From: Panax quinquefolius
Taxonomy: Eukaryota; Streptophyta; Magnoliopsida; Apiales; Araliaceae
Direction: 5' to 3'
Assembly: GCA_020205615.1 (NCBI GenBank)
Contig: CM035170.1
Span: 13,120,980-13,184,979 of the forward strand
DNA: 64,000 nucleotides
In this document: piece by piece, positions 13,432 through 25,980 of the stretch
How positions within the stretch are numbered: the stretch's first letter is position 1
How the letters are laid out: each line of letters opens with the position of its first letter
Notes under the pieces: model-generated
The model's database searches: none
What the model saw: the letters and a program-made list of their open reading frames with translations, nothing else
What the model was told of the DNA's origin: nothing
Position numbers and translations under genes: made by a program

Positions 13432-15102
13432 TTATGAAATTTCGTCCTCGAAATTAGGGTGCATACCTAGTATGTCGAAGAGGTGAGGATACTTTGATTT
13501 CATTTCAGATTCTAACTCCCAGGTCATTTCCTCAACATCGTGGTTTTTCCACAAAACTTTGACTTAAGGTATAACCTTGGAGCGTAGAATATGTTCCTTC
13601 TTATCCAAGATTTGAATAGGAACCTCTTCATACGTCAAATATTCCGCTATTTCATCTGGTTCTAACTCAATAATGAGGTTCGGGTCTTTCACATATTTAC
13701 GTAACATGGATATGTGAAAAACGTTATGAACACGAGACATACTTGGCGGTAAAGCGAGTCTATAGGCCACAGTTCCTACTCAATCGAGGATTAAAAATGG
13801 ACCGATGAATCGAGGATTGAGCTTTCCTCTCTTTCCAAATCTTGTAACTCCTTTCCATGGAGCAACACGTAACAACACATGATGTCCAATATCGAATTCT
13901 ACATCCTTTCGATGAAGATCAAAGATAACTCTTTTTCGATCTTGTGAGGTTTTTATACGTTGTCGGATCATTTGAATCTTTTCCGTAGTCATACGTACCA
14001 ACTCCGGTCCCAACAACGTTGCTTCACCCACCTCATCCCAACATACTGGAGAACGACACTTTCTTCTATACAACGCCTTGAATGGAGCCATGCCAATACT
14101 TGCTTGATAACTGTTGTTGTAGGAAAACTCCACCAATGGTAAGAACTTGTCCCAACTTCCCTTGAAGTTAAGGACATAGAGTCTTAATAGATCTTCAAGA
14201 GTTTAAATCGTCCTCTCCGACTACCCGTCCGTCTGAGGATGATATGCCGAGCCAAATTGTAAATCCGTGCCCATAGCTTTTTGCAAACTAACCCAAAATC
14301 TTGAAGTGAATCTTGGGTCTCGATCAGAAACTATGGATACTGGCATACCATGAAATCTTACAACCTCGTTTATATGTATACGAGCAAGACATTCAAGTGT
14401 ATAAGTTTCTCGTATCGGTAAGAAATGAGCAGACTTGGTCAATCTATCAACAATGACCCAAATCGCATCTATGCCTTGAGAAACTTTGGGAAGACCAATA
14501 ACGAAATCCATGGTAATGTGCTCCCACTTCCATTCTAGAATTTCAAGTGGTTGCAATGGACCTTTTGGTACTTGATGCTCCGCTTTAACTCGTTGACAAA
14601 TTAGACACCTTGAGATAAATAGCGCTATCTCTCTCTTCATATTGCTCCACCAAAATGTATGACGAAGATCACGATACATTTTGGTACTCCCACGATGAAT
14701 TGCAAACGGTGTGTTGTGCGCCTCCATCATGATTTTATACTTTAAATCAGGGTCGTTAGGAACACAAAGTATGGAGTTGACTCGAAGTATTCCTTCTTCA
14801 TCGATTCTCGCTTTTGGCATAGTACCTTCTTGCACTTTCTTCCTCATACGCATCAGCTCCAGATCTGTAACTTGAGAAACTTTAACTTTATCAATTAAAG
14901 TCGGCTCTACTCGTATATTCGCCATCATCACATGGGTCCCTGGAGTTTTTAACTCTATCTCCATCCTTTGTAAGTCACACAAAATGGGCTTTTGTGTTGT
15001 GAATATTGCACTCGTACCCACATATGATCTTCTACTCAATGCGTCAGCTACCACGTTCGCTTTTCTAGGATGGTATTGGATGGTATGATCATAATCTTTC
15101 AA
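13432..15102 (-). pseudogene. Tekay-2 integrase and chromodomain
   Basis: This is the C-terminal part of pol. It inserts element DNA into the genome; the chromodomain is thought to steer insertion into heterochromatin. Visible are the HHCC region (CLICQRVKAEHQ, near 14600), the core acidic blocks ITMDF (about 14510) and SDRDPRF (about 14320), the YHPQTDG block (about 14235), and the tail phrase VHNVFHISMLRKYV. The chromodomain phrase LWKNHDVEEMTWE ends near 13495, and the stop is TAA at 13432. Premature stops at 13564, 13780, 14203 and 14221 all read as C-to-T changes of CAA, CGA, CAA and CAG. There is no frameshift. Confidence 0.92.
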
Positions 15103-16437
15103 CAGTTCAAGCCAACGTCATTGTCGCATGTTGAGTTCCTTTTGAGTGAAGAAATATTTGAGGCTTTTATGATCCGTAAAGATCTCCACTTTCTCTCCAT
15201 ACAAGTAATGCCTCCAAATTTTAAGTGCGAAGACAATAGCTGCCAACTCTAGATCATGAGTAGGATAATTCCTCTCATATTCTTTGAGTTGTCTTGAGGC
15301 ATGGGCTATGACTTTCCCATGTTACATGAGAACACATCCTAACACTTTGCCCGAAGCATCACTGTAGATGACAAATCCCTCCGAACCAGATGGTATTGTC
15401 AGAACAGGTGCTGAAATGAGTCTCCTTTTGAGTTCTTGAAAACTCTTCTCACATTCCTCGCTCCAATTGAACTTTGTATCTTTTCGAGTCAGCTGAGTTA
15501 ATGGAGTAGCGATTCGATAAAATCCTTCCACGAATCTCCGATAATAACCAGCTAAACCGAGAAAGCTACGTACTTCGATCATTGATTTGGGTTGCTCCCA
15601 GCTTTGAATAGCTTCAATCTTTGCCGGGTCAACTAATATTCCATGACTTGATACTACGTGCCCAAGGAATGCTACTTCCTCAAGCCAGAACTCGCATTTC
15701 TTTAACTTGGCATAAAGCTTATATTCACGAAGCTTTTGGAGTATCAGCCTCAAGTGTTGCTCATGATCTTCACGGATTTTGGAATAAATAAGGATGTCAT
15801 CCATAAAGACGACCACAAAGTGATCCAAATATTCCTTGAATACTCGATTCATCATATCCATGAAGGCAGCAGGAGCATTGGTCAATCCAAAAGATATGAC
15901 TAAGAATTCATAATGCCCAGACGAGTTCTCAAGGCGCTCTTGAATATCCTCGCTTTTAACCTTCAAATTGATGAAATCCGTAACGAAGATCGATCTTTGA
16001 AAAAATTGTGCTCCTTGTAACTGATCAAACAGGTTATCAATACGTGGCAATGGGTACCTATTTTTGATGGTGACATGATTCAACTCCCGATAATCAATAC
16101 AAAATCGCATACTCCCATCTTTCTTCTTCACAAATAGAACAGGAGCACCACAAGGAGACGTACTAGGACGAATGAAACCAATGTCTAACAATTGTGGCAA
16201 TTGGGTTTTTAACTCTTGAAGTTCAATAGGAGCCATTCAATATAGGCCTTTAGAAATGGGTTTTGTACCGGGTTCAAGGTCGATAAAAAATTCAACTTCA
16301 TGCTCTAGGGGTAGGCCAGGAAGTTCTTCAGGGAATACGTCAGGAAATTTATTAACAATAGAAATATCCTTCAAATCTGATGTATTTTTGTTTAAATCCG
16401 TGACATGAGCTAAGAAAGCTTGACATGCGTTTTTCAA
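15103..16437 (-). pseudogene. Tekay-2 reverse transcriptase and RNase H
   Basis: It copies element RNA into DNA and removes the RNA strand. RT begins in the segment [13 protein letters not shown] (16236) after the linker ending LEPGTKPISKGLY. It shows [18 protein letters not shown] (about 16100), the catalytic [10 protein letters not shown] (about 15800) and [15 protein letters not shown] (about 15530). RNase H follows ([10 protein letters not shown] near 15360, TDHKSLKYF near 15165). Stops at 15118 (CGA to TGA), 15322 (CAA to TAA) and 16237 (CGA to TGA) are the only breaks; the frame equals that of the integrase and gag-protease parts. An alternative start at the MAPIEL methionine has no biological support. 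Confidence 0.92.
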
Positions 16438-18061
16438 TAAACGAATAGCTTTATGGCTTGAGATGATCGTGATTGATTTTAATGGGTTGGTCGCTTGAAT
16501 TCACATAATAGGTTTATTGGGAATATGAAAGCTAACAACCTTATGAAAACAATTAATTTTAGCATGATGAATAGTTAACCAATCAATCCCTAGAATCACG
16601 TCAAATGCAAGTATTTTTAAGGAGATAAGATCGACAGGTAACGTCAAGATTCTGATTTGAATCAAACAAGATTTATAAACAGTGGATGTAATGAAGGTTT
16701 CTCCTAATGGAGTTTCAACAGATAAGTCAAAGTCTAATTTCTCCGGAGTCAAATTTAAATGTTGAGCGCAAGTAGGAGAAATAAAAGAATGGGTAGAACC
16801 GGTATCAAATAAGGTATAGACTTCACTAGAGTTTATGATAAGCTTACCCGTGATAACCTTGTTCGGGTTCCTTGCTTTCTGGGAGGTCACAACAAACGCT
16901 CTCCCTTGCACTACCGACTTTGACTTTTCTGGGACGGCCTTTGGTGCCTCCATCCTAGCTGAATTTGTCTTCGGTGAATGACAAAATCGAGCTAAGTGAC
17001 CTTCTCTTCCACAATTATAACATGCTTTGGACGACATCGCGCGCTTTGATCGATGTGTCCCTCCCTCTGCATTTGAAGCATATGATAGGTGGTCGTTCTC
17101 CTTCCTTAACAACGGTCTTTGGTCAGTTGTACGTCTTTCCATCATTGTTGAATCTCCTTTTCTTGAAATGTCCATTTTATTGTCTTGGCTATGATTACCA
17201 CCGAAGTGGTTACCATTTCTGGCATGTTGATTCCCTCCACGTTTATTGTCACCGCTTCGATGACTGTTACCACTGGTATTTTCATTCTGCCGGCTACTTT
17301 TTCTTGGTTGCGTTGACTCATTATCGCGCTCCAACAACTGAGCCCTATTTATAACATCTGAATACAAACACAGTTTATGAGAAATAAGATATTGTCGTAT
17401 CTCCGGTTTCAAACCTCTTAAAACATTCGGTCATTCGCTTCCTCATTATCAACCAAATGGGATACAAACCGGGATAACTCCGCAAATTTAGCCTCGTATT
17501 GCGACACGGTCATATTGTTTTGTTCCAACTTGATAAACTCCACCTCCTTCATGTGACGAATACTTTTGGGAAAGTACTTGTCGTTGAACAGCTCTTGGAA
17601 CTTCTCCCAAGACATCTTGAGTGTGTCAAGCTGGGTATATTTTACAGATTCCCTCCAGTAATCTGCCTTTTCACGCAACATAAAGGTGGCGAAGGGAACT
17701 TTTGTTCCTCGGAGCATCCCAAGACATCAAATATCTTGGTTATCTGCTTTATCCAAGCTTCCGCCTTAAGTGGTTTTGGCTCTCCAATAAACTCCGGTGG
17801 TCCCAGCTCCTTGAACTGTTTGGCAATGACCGTCCGAGAGTTGCCAGTGTTTCCACCTGCATTTTGGACAGGAGCCGCTCTCGCCTGATGTTGTATGAAT
17901 TACATGAAGCCTCGGAACATTCCATCGTTCATCATTTGGTCAGTGTTGTTGTTTGCATGAGAATTGTCGCCTTCCTAATGCACATTGTCCTAGTTATTGA
18001 TTTGTGGAGACTCAACGGTCTCCTATGCTCCATTGATGTTCTCAACATTCTCGGATGCCAT
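16438..18061 (-). pseudogene. Tekay-2 gag and aspartic protease
   Basis: Gag forms the particle; the protease cuts the polyprotein. The start is the ATG at 18061, where the sequence reads MASENVEN, and the same start is present in Tekay-3 at 41799. The capsid part spans about 17900-17400. A CCHC zinc knuckle, CYNCGREGHLARFC, lies near 17020-16980. The protease active site LFDTGSTHSF lies near 16825. A stop at 16501 (CGA to TGA) and a frame change around 17413-17418 break the gene, with further disruption at 17720-18000. The knuckle immediately before it in Tekay-3 (CFKCGGEGHI) is damaged here. Confidence 0.88.
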
Positions 18062-18234
18062 TTTCAAATACTGCCACAAAACAAGGGTTAATTGACATGA
18101 AACATATTATCCCTACACTTTGACTGACCAATTAAATACCAAATAAACTTAGGTAGGTCATAGTAGCGAAGGAATTCCCCGTCTCTCCCCTCCTAGTTCT
18201 AGTCTCACATCTTAGCCAGGGATCATATCCCTAA

Positions 18235-18246
18235 GCTTTGATACCA
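18235..18246 (-). promoter_or_regulatory. Primer-binding site of Tekay-2 (initiator tRNA-Met type)
   Basis: The minus strand reads TGGTATCAAAGC, two bases from the inner edge of the 5' LTR. The canonical plant site complementary to initiator tRNA-Met is TGGTATCAGAGC, so there is one mismatch. This position sets the element's direction as minus. Confidence 0.85.
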
Positions 18247-18248
18247 AC

Positions 18249-20987
18249 TGTGATGCCCCTAAAATAGGTATACATCACCTATTCTGAGTGGTCAAATAAA
18301 TGGTACAGAATACAAATAAAACTTAATTATACAATTATCGTGAAAAGTACGACAAAACATAAGCTGTGAGTTTTAATACAAATATTGTCGTCTAGACAAT
18401 ATACAAACTCAAATTCAATATTATTACATTTATTTTCCACTATTTCACTGAATAGTGAGGACTAGTAATGCTATCATCTGGTCCGTCACTCCGTTCCCCG
18501 ACTAGTCCCTGCCACGTTCTCATTTCCTGAAGAGAACAATAAAAGTAAAAGGGTGAGCTCAACTAGCCCAGTAGGAAATATTATGACTAAGATAATGCAG
18601 AATATATTATCGTTAGCCTTCAATAGTGTTAAACTGATACAATATAACAACCATCAAGTTTAACCTGCAATGAACAAGCAATCCATTAAAAAAGTCAAGT
18701 AGAGAATAAAATCTACTATCTTTTATGATTTAAAAGGTTTTTCATCACTTTTATCTCTGGGACTCATCTTAATAAATAATCCACATCATCGAATCACCTC
18801 TGCACTACGGCCAAGGATGTTCTTTAGTATCACGACCACAATTATCCATGCCCTACGGGCCAAGAATATTTGTGTATTCAATAATGGTTATGATCATGCC
18901 AACAACTGTCCATCATTGCACTACGGGCCAATGAGGACTTTTACCATATCATTTGTAACATTACGGTCATGATTACACCGAATAATCCCTGGTCATAATC
19001 ATACCAAGTCCATCTATGCACTATAGGCCACAGATGACTTTCAACAAAATATAAACATGAGGATGATGACAATGATATAAGAATTCAATAAAATAAGTTC
19101 AAGAATTATTTTATCCAGAACTAATAACGTCCAAATTGTCAACACGATATCGCTTTTAGAGTAAAATTCAAGAATGCTCGTAAGAATATTTCCATGAAAA
19201 GATACTCGGATGAAGCGCAAATATCAAGGATATGCCACTAATTTCATGGAGTATAGAAGTCAAAACTTTAACCAACTGAGTATAATAAGGAATGGAATAA
19301 CAAAAGAAATCACCAAGCATGCGATAGATCCGACACAGGCGTTATTCCAATGTAATAATAAATAACGGAATTAGGTCCGACGTAAAACACACGACGTGAT
19401 ATTCCAATGTAATAATAAAGACGGAATTAGGTCCCACAAAACGCATGCATGTGATATTCCAATGTAATAATAAAGAGCGGAACCAGTCCTACAGCGTGAG
19501 AACGCATAAATGTGATGTTCCAATGTAATAATAAAGACGGAACCAGCTCCAAAAAAACGCACAAACAGATGATGTTCCAACAAAATGATAAAGAATGGAA
19601 CAACAGTAAGAATTTCACCAAGTATAGGGTAGCTCACAGATATCAAAGTTATTCCAATGTAATAATAAAGAATGAAATAATGTAAGTTCTCTTCATAGAT
19701 AAGAAAGAAATAATACTCCCTACCTTAGAAAAACTGGATACTGGAATAGTGAGGTAGCAGACGTCTCTTCTTCTTTCTATAATTTCCCTCTATAATTATC
19801 GCTCTAAAGCTTTTGTGAATTGGTGAGAAATAAAGAAAGAATGAGCTTCTATTTATAGGAAAATATAGTTTCGATAATTGCACGTTTTGGGGCTCGAAAA
19901 ATTACAATACAATACCTCCAACTTTTCTTTCATTTTTAATTTAGTCCTGCAAGCATTATCAAACTTTCACCACCTCCCCTAATAGTAAATAATGTGAATC
20001 AATAGTTCAATCATGTGAATCAATAGTATAATCATGCGAAAAATATGAATTAAAGTATAGTACCTCCATCTATAACTCCATTTTTAACTTAGTCATGCAA
20101 GTATTATCAATTTTGCACCAACTCCCCTAATAGTACAAGAATGTGAAACAATAGTATACACATGTGAACAAATAGTTATAATCATGTGAAATAATAGCAA
20201 TCAATTGCTCATTTATCCTGCTTAAATACTTCGATCGGTCAATATAACCTCCGGACATCAATTATTATCGAAATAATTATCGATTTTCACTAACACAAAT
20301 AATTCCAACACAATGAAACCATTTTTATCAAAAATATAAATTTTGAAATTTTGAAATTTGACTTTTTCCCGAAAAAGTCAACTGTTGACTTTTTGAACAA
20401 ATAGTGAATTCCGGAAATTTTTGTGTTTATAGACTATTTTTACTAATTTCATCGTTCCGGACTCAAATATCACATCCGCGTCTCCAAATTCAACTCCGAA
20501 CACAACTTTAATTTTAATAAATTCATCATTAATATTATAACTCACAATATTTATCAACCAGGTCCTTCCCAGGAAAGAGGGGGCTTTCCAATAAGGATTT
20601 CTCCCTATTGGCGCGCAATTAGGTGACCAAACCTCTCATTGATAGAACTTCTAGACATTGTAAATATTGCAATTTAATAATATGAATAACTTTGTCGTCT
20701 CAATTATTGATTTAATATAATAACATATTATGCAGATGATACTACGACAATAATCGAATCAATAATATGAGAGATATGATGCGTGAATTATCATAGCAAT
20801 AATTGAGTATAACCGAGTGACTTCTCACGTAAGCATCAATAATCAATACCGGTGTGCTACTATGCAACCACGCCAGACATCAGCATTTTTACTACCGGGT
20901 AGTTCAACAGTTAACGGTAAAACTTCCGCCGTTATTTTCATAAAGTATTTTTGTCATTTTCTCAATCCGACAATAATTCCGTTGTGG
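18249..20987 (-). repeat. Tekay-2 5' LTR, truncated at its outer end
   Basis: Starts TGTGATGCCCC at the primer site and parallels the 3' LTR up to CCGTTGTGG. The final part (about 215 bp in the 3' LTR, including the TCTTACA end) is absent. It contains the hairpin minisatellite (about 19275-19690). The joint with Athila LTR-A carries 6 bp that both parents share. Confidence 0.87.
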
Positions 20988-21746
20988 ATTCTTAGTCTTA
21001 ATTCAATAATCATGAACTAATTCTTTGTTTGAGATTACAATAGATCTTATTGTGTAGTTTATTTTAATATGCTTCGCTATCAATTATTATGTTCGATTGT
21101 GAGGATTGTCTATTGTGATTTGGACTTATTTGTTTAATTGCCTAGTTAACAATTACCGTGATAATCTATATGAACTCGAGAGATGAAGTATTGATTTAGA
21201 TCTTATCATGATATCATATGTTTGTGATTTCTGCATAGATGGAATTCATGATTCGTGTTTAGGATAGAGATATGCCTTTACGCCTTATGTAATCTTATAG
21301 AGAACTTGTGCTTTAAATCCTTTTTAATTATAATTCACATAGAGATATAGTGGATTAGTTAATTAGGGTGTCTTGCTTAATTCTATCATCTGTGGATTTA
21401 AATGAGTATGGGTATTACGCATCGAGAGGTGGTTTTATCTGCTTTAGTGTTCTTGATTAACAATACAGAATAGAGAATAATTGATGAGAAGTGCGTTAAC
21501 TTAAATAAAGCAATAAGTGAAGTTGTGATCATAAATCTCCATTATCTTAATTTAACTAGTGGTAATTAGAATTAGTTTATTTATAAATTGAAATTCATTC
21601 ATTTAAATAAGATTGAGTTGGTTACGGGTTAGTACTTGGTGATTTTTTATTAAACAATTCCTCGTGGGAACGATACTCTACTTTCACTTTATTACTTGTT
21701 GACCACGTATACTTGAGTGTTGTGCGTAATTAAATTTTACCCAACA
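20988..21746 (+). repeat. Athila LTR-A, 3' part of the left copy
   Basis: It resumes LTR-A at ATTCTTAGTCTTAATTC, which matches 32000-32760 in inverted orientation, and ends TTTTACCCAACA just before the Athila primer site. Compared with the right-hand LTR-A, roughly 80 bases of LTR that should lie between 8238 and 20988 are missing, so DNA was lost when the Tekay-2 outer end was deleted. Confidence 0.85.
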
Positions 21747-21752
21747 AGTTTT

Positions 21753-21770
21753 TGGCGCCATTACCGGGGA
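21753..21770 (+). promoter_or_regulatory. Athila primer-binding site (tRNA-Asp type)
   Basis: TGGCGCCATTACCGGGGA, six bases after the LTR end. It is a two-base variant of the TGGCGCCGTTGCCGGGGA form usual in Athila/Tat elements. It marks the start of the internal region on the plus strand. Confidence 0.88.
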
Positions 21771-21867
21771 AATTAGTTTAATATTTAGTCATTATTGATT
21801 TTTATAGCGTTAATCTTAATTTAAACTTTTTTCTTTTCTGTTCTATTCAGGTGTTCTTGACTAGTGT

Positions 21868-23373
21868 ATGCAAACGCGATCGAAGAAGTCAGATTTATTG
21901 CCTTACGAGGACGACATTGAAAAAAAGTTTCACCGATTGCGTAACTGTGTTAAAGAAACCAAAGAGGCACTTGATAAAAAAGATACTATGGCTGAAGAAG
22001 AGCAAAAAGCACTACAGGATTATGCTACGCCGCGGGTTACTGAAATTCAGTCGAGTATTACAAGGCCTGCCATTACTGCTACAAGTTTTGAGATAAAATC
22101 GGGGACAATACAGATGATTCAAAATTCATGTCAATTTGGAGGGTTACCGAATGATGATTTGAACGATCACATAGTCAGCTTTATAGAAATCTGCGATACT
22201 TTCAAGTACAATAATGTGTCAGAGGATGCAATAAGGCTAAGGCTATTTCCATTTACTCTCAGAGATAAGGCTAAGAGTTGGATCCATTCACTGCCACCAG
22301 GCTCGATTACTACATGGAACGACCTAGCCCAGAAATTTCTTCCAAAGTTTTTCCCGCCTGCAAAAATAGCAAAGTTGCGGAACGATATCTTCTCTTTCGT
22401 TCAGCACGATTCAGAATCACTATATGAAGCATGGGAGAGATTTAAAGACTCATTGCGAAAATGTCCACACCATGGGATTCCTAAATAGCTTCAGGTGCAA
22501 ACTTTTTATAACTGTTTATTCAGCACAGTGAGATCGGGTATAGATGCTGCAGCGGGAGGAGCTATTATGGCCAAGAATTGTGATGATGGGTATCAGTTGC
22601 TTGAAACCATGGCAGCTAATAATTATCAGTGGCTAACATCAAGAACGACTCAGCCAAGGACAGTAGGGGTTTATGAAGTGGATGCGATGACAACATTATC
22701 AGCTCAAGTGACAGCTCAGATTTCTGTTCTTACAAAGAAGATAGATGCACTTGGGGTACAACCAGTTCAGAAAATGGAAACGATTTATTAAATATGTGCG
22801 GGTAGCCACTCAAGTGATCAATGTGTAATAAATCCTGAGTCAGTCCAGTTTGTTTCCAGTTATAATAGGTAGCAGGGCAGTTATCCAAACAGTTACAATC
22901 CAGGAGTGAGAAACCACTCAAATTTTTCTTGGAGTAATAATCAGTCATATGCTCAAGCACAAGCTCCAAGGCAATCATATCCACCTGGATTTCAGCCACA
23001 TCAACAATCTCAACAACACCCACAACCTCATCAACCTGATAAGCTATCACAAATAGAAGAATTATTAGCAAGATTGGCAACTCAGTTTGAAGCCACAACG
23101 AAAAACAAATCAGCTGCAATAAAGAACCTTGAGAACCAAATTGGGCAGATAGCTAGTGCTTTGAATACTAGAACTCTAGGTTCTTTACCTAGTTATACGG
23201 AGAAAAATCCAAGGAATGATGGAAATGAACAATGTAAGGCAGTTACACTCAGAAGTGGGAAGGAGTTGACTACAGATTTAGATGGACAAAATAAAATAAT
23301 TTCTGCCGAGGATACTAAAAAAGAGAGTGGAAATTCGGAAAGTAAATCTGGGGAAAAAGTTGTGAAAAAATAA
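21868..23373 (+). pseudogene. Athila gag (capsid and damaged zinc knuckle)
   Basis: Starts at the ATG of MQTRSKKSDLL, about 100 bases after the primer site. The capsid part includes IRLRLFPFTLRDKAKSWI and FLPKFFPPAKIAKLRNDI (about 22230-22390), as in Athila gags, followed by NNYQWL. The knuckle reads ICAGSHSSDQC near 22795, where the first cysteine has become tyrosine and a TAA sits just upstream (22789). The C-terminal part is Q/P-rich with a coiled segment (LEELLARLATQFEATTKNK-like, about 23050). Stops in the single frame lie at 22486, 22789, 22870 and 23371, and no frameshift is needed. Confidence 0.9.
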
Positions 23374-24198
23374 CAAGAAGATAAGAAAACAACAGTCGTA
23401 CCACTTGTGCCGTTTCCTCAAAGATTTCAAAAGCAGAAATTAGATAAACAGTTTTCAAAAATTTTAGAAGTGTTCAAAAAGCTGCAAATCAACATTCCAT
23501 TCGCAGATGCTTTAGAACAAATGCCTAGCTATGCAAAATTCATGAAAGATATTTTAGCAAGAAAGAGGAAGCTAGGGGAGTTCGAAATTGTAGCATTGAC
23601 AGAAGAATGTAGCGCAATTCTGCAAAGAAAGTTACCACCGAAGTTGAAGGATCCGGGTAGCTTCACCATACCGTGCATGATTAGACCCCAGTTCTTTAAC
23701 AGATGTTTGTATGATTTGGGTGCGAGTATTAACTTGATGCCGCTTTTGATCTACACTCAGTTGGGATTACCAGCACCAAAGCCAATAAATATCTCTTTAT
23801 AGCTCGCAGATAGATCAGTGATATACCCTAGGGGCATTGTGGAAGACATATTAGTGAAGGTGGACAAATTCATATTTCCAGCCGACTTCATTATGTTGGA
23901 CTATGAAGAGGATAAGGACATACCCATTATCCTTGGAATACCATTTTTAGCCACTGGAAGGACATTAATTGATGTACAAAAGGGAGAGTTAACGATGAGA
24001 GTCCAAGATGAAGAAGTAACTTTTAATGTTTTCAAGGCTATGAAATTCCCGAAGGGAGAGGAAGAGTGCTTTAGAGTTGATCTGATTTAAGAAGCAACTA
24101 GAGAGGTATTTAGTGAATTTGTGAATGAAGACCCTCTTGAAACTGCATTGGTTAGTGAAAATTTATTTGATGATTCAACTGTGCTAGAATAGGTTCAA
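23374..24198 (+). pseudogene. Athila gag-pol junction and aspartic protease
   Basis: The segment VPFPQRFQKQKLDKQF followed by IPFADALEQMPSYAKFMKDI (about 23410-23550) is a hallmark of Athila pol. The retropepsin active site appears as DLGASINLMP near 23715, and the flap/C-terminal part as IPIILGIPFLATGRTLIDV (about 23925-23985). The active-site D-L-G in place of D-T-G is the usual Athila form. Stops at 23371, 23800, 24088 and 24190 break it. All are in the same frame as gag. Confidence 0.88.
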
Positions 24199-25281
24199 AT
24201 GTTAGATTCAGCGCCGAAGTTCACACGATGTTTGCAAAAATTTGAACCTTTGGATTTTTGGGGAAAGCCGGATGAAAATGTGAAATCATCTTTAGAAGAA
24301 CCTCCCACCTTGGAACTTAAGCCATTGCCTAACCATCTACGGTATGCCTACCTTGGTTCTTCTTCTACCTTTCTAGTTATTATTTCTGCATCACTTGATA
24401 AGGTTCAAGAAGAAAAGCTACTAAGGATACTTCGGCAATTTAAGACCGCTCTTGGGTGGACTCTTACGGATATCAAGGGAATAAGCCCATCAATTTGCAT
24501 GCATAAGATTCTATTGGAAGCTGAAGCGAAACTGATTATTGAACAACAACGAAGACTCAATCCAATCATGAAGGAAGTTGTAAAAAGGAAATCATTAAAT
24601 GGTTAGATGCGGGAAGTCAGGTTCATTATGTGCCAAAGAAAGGGGGAATGACAGTAGTTGTAAATGAGCATAATGAATTGATCCCGACTCGAACAGTTAC
24701 GGGTTGGCGGGTGTGTATGGATTATAGAAAGTTGAACAATGCCACTTGTAAGGACCATTTTCCTCTACCATTCATAGATCAGACGTTGGATAGGCTTGCA
24801 GGGCATGAGTATTATTGTCTTTTGGATGGATACTCAGGTTATAACCAGATTTCCATTGCACCCGAGGATCGGGAGAAGACGACATTCACATGCCCATATG
24901 GTACCTTTGCTTTTCGCAGAATGTCTTTTGGATTATGTAATCTTGTGGCGACATTTCAATCTGTAGATGATGGCTATTTTCTTCGATATGGTCGAACAAA
25001 ATCTTGAGGTATTTATGGATGATTTTTTAGTTTTTGGGTATTCGTTTGATTATTGTTTGGAAAATCTCACTCTCGTGCTAAAACGGTGTATGGAAATGAA
25101 TTTGGTTTTAAATTGGGAGAAATATCATTTTATGGTGCAAGAGGGGAGAATCTTGGGTCATCGAGTGTCATCAAATGGAATTGAAGTTGATAGAACTAAG
25201 ATCGAAACCATCGAGAGCCTACCACCACCTATTTCAATAAAAGGTATTCAAAGTTTTTTGGGACACGCTGGTTTCTATTGA
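24199..25281 (+). pseudogene. Athila reverse transcriptase
   Basis: The N-terminal RT part (LKPLPNHLRYAYLG near 24320, ALGWTLTDIKGISPSICMHK near 24450) is followed by a frameshift near 24600. The next part, with VCMDYRKLNNAT and PLPFIDQTLDRLAGHEYY, runs in frame 3 to about 24990. The original frame then returns with the catalytic block FMDDFLVFG (about 25013) and FLGHAGFY. A TGA follows at 25279, where other family members have arginine, fitting CGA to TGA. Confidence 0.92.
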
Positions 25282-25959
25282 ATATTTATAAAAGACTTCT
25301 CCAAAATCACGAAACCACTTTGCAATCTTTTGGAGAAGGATGTCCCATTCAACTTTGATCAAGCATGCCTGGAAGCTTTTAATGTGTTGAAGAAGAAACT
25401 TGTTACCGCACCTGTAATCATAGCGCCAGATTGGAGTATCCCGTTCGAATTAATGTGTGATGCTAGCGACTTTACGATTGGCGTAGTTCTTGGCCAACGA
25501 AAGGATACAATTTTTCATGCCATATACTATGCTAGTAAGACGTTAACGGATGCCCAATTGAATTATACCACTACCGAGAAGGAGCTATTAGCAGTTGTTT
25601 ATGCATTTGATAAATTTTGCTTATATTTGATTGGGACAAAAGTGATCGTGTTTACAGATCATTAGGCAATTAAGTACTTAATAGCAAAGAAGGATGCGAA
25701 GCCGAGATTAATTAGATGGGTATTATTGCTACAAGAGTTTGACTTGGAGATCCGGGACCGAAAAGGAACAGAAAATCAGGTTGCTGATCATTTATCACGA
25801 TTAGAGGATGCAGAACTAAAAAAAGATGACACAACAGTGGTCAATGAATTTTTCCCAGATGAACAACTATTTGCAGTAAGGATGGATACACCATGGTATG
25901 CAGATTATGTAAATTTCATTGTGAGTAAGGTGTTTTCGCTAGATTTGACAAGTCAATAG
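25282..25959 (+). pseudogene. Athila RNase H and connection
   Basis: RNase H with CDASDFTIGVVLGQ (about 25457), YASKTLTDAQLNYTTTEKELLAVVYA (about 25527) and FTDH at its last acidic block (about 25650). A TAG (25663) and another TAG (25957) interrupt it. The [11 protein letters not shown] phrase (about 25772) is the usual end of the domain in this lineage. It shares its frame with gag, the protease and integrase. Confidence 0.9.
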
Positions 25960-25980
25960 AAGAAGAAATTTCTCCATGAT

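Larger units (their letters stand above)
8239..20987 (-). mobile_element. Tekay-2, degenerate chromodomain Ty3/gypsy element
   Basis: Read on the minus strand it runs: 5' LTR 20987-18249, primer site, gag-protease-RT-RNase H-integrase-chromodomain (18061-13432), purine tract, 3' LTR complex (13421-8239). It inserted into Athila LTR-A. The outer end of its 5' LTR is missing: the last part of the LTR and the adjoining Athila sequence were lost at a TTGTGG microhomology (20982-20987). The 3' LTR is enlarged by partial duplications of its head. The chromodomain and the long LTRs suggest the Tekay/Del clade; the clade is inferred from motifs rather than from a tree. Confidence 0.88.

Noticed and set aside
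16965..18091. Plus-strand ORFs of about 129 codons opposite Tekay-2 gag
   Set aside because: Antisense to a recognisable gag with zinc knuckle and protease, and without a domain of their own.
22730..23119. A minus-strand 129-codon ORF in Athila gag
   Set aside because: The plus strand carries the gag frame with Athila motifs; the reverse frame is a low-complexity shadow of the Q/P-rich segment.
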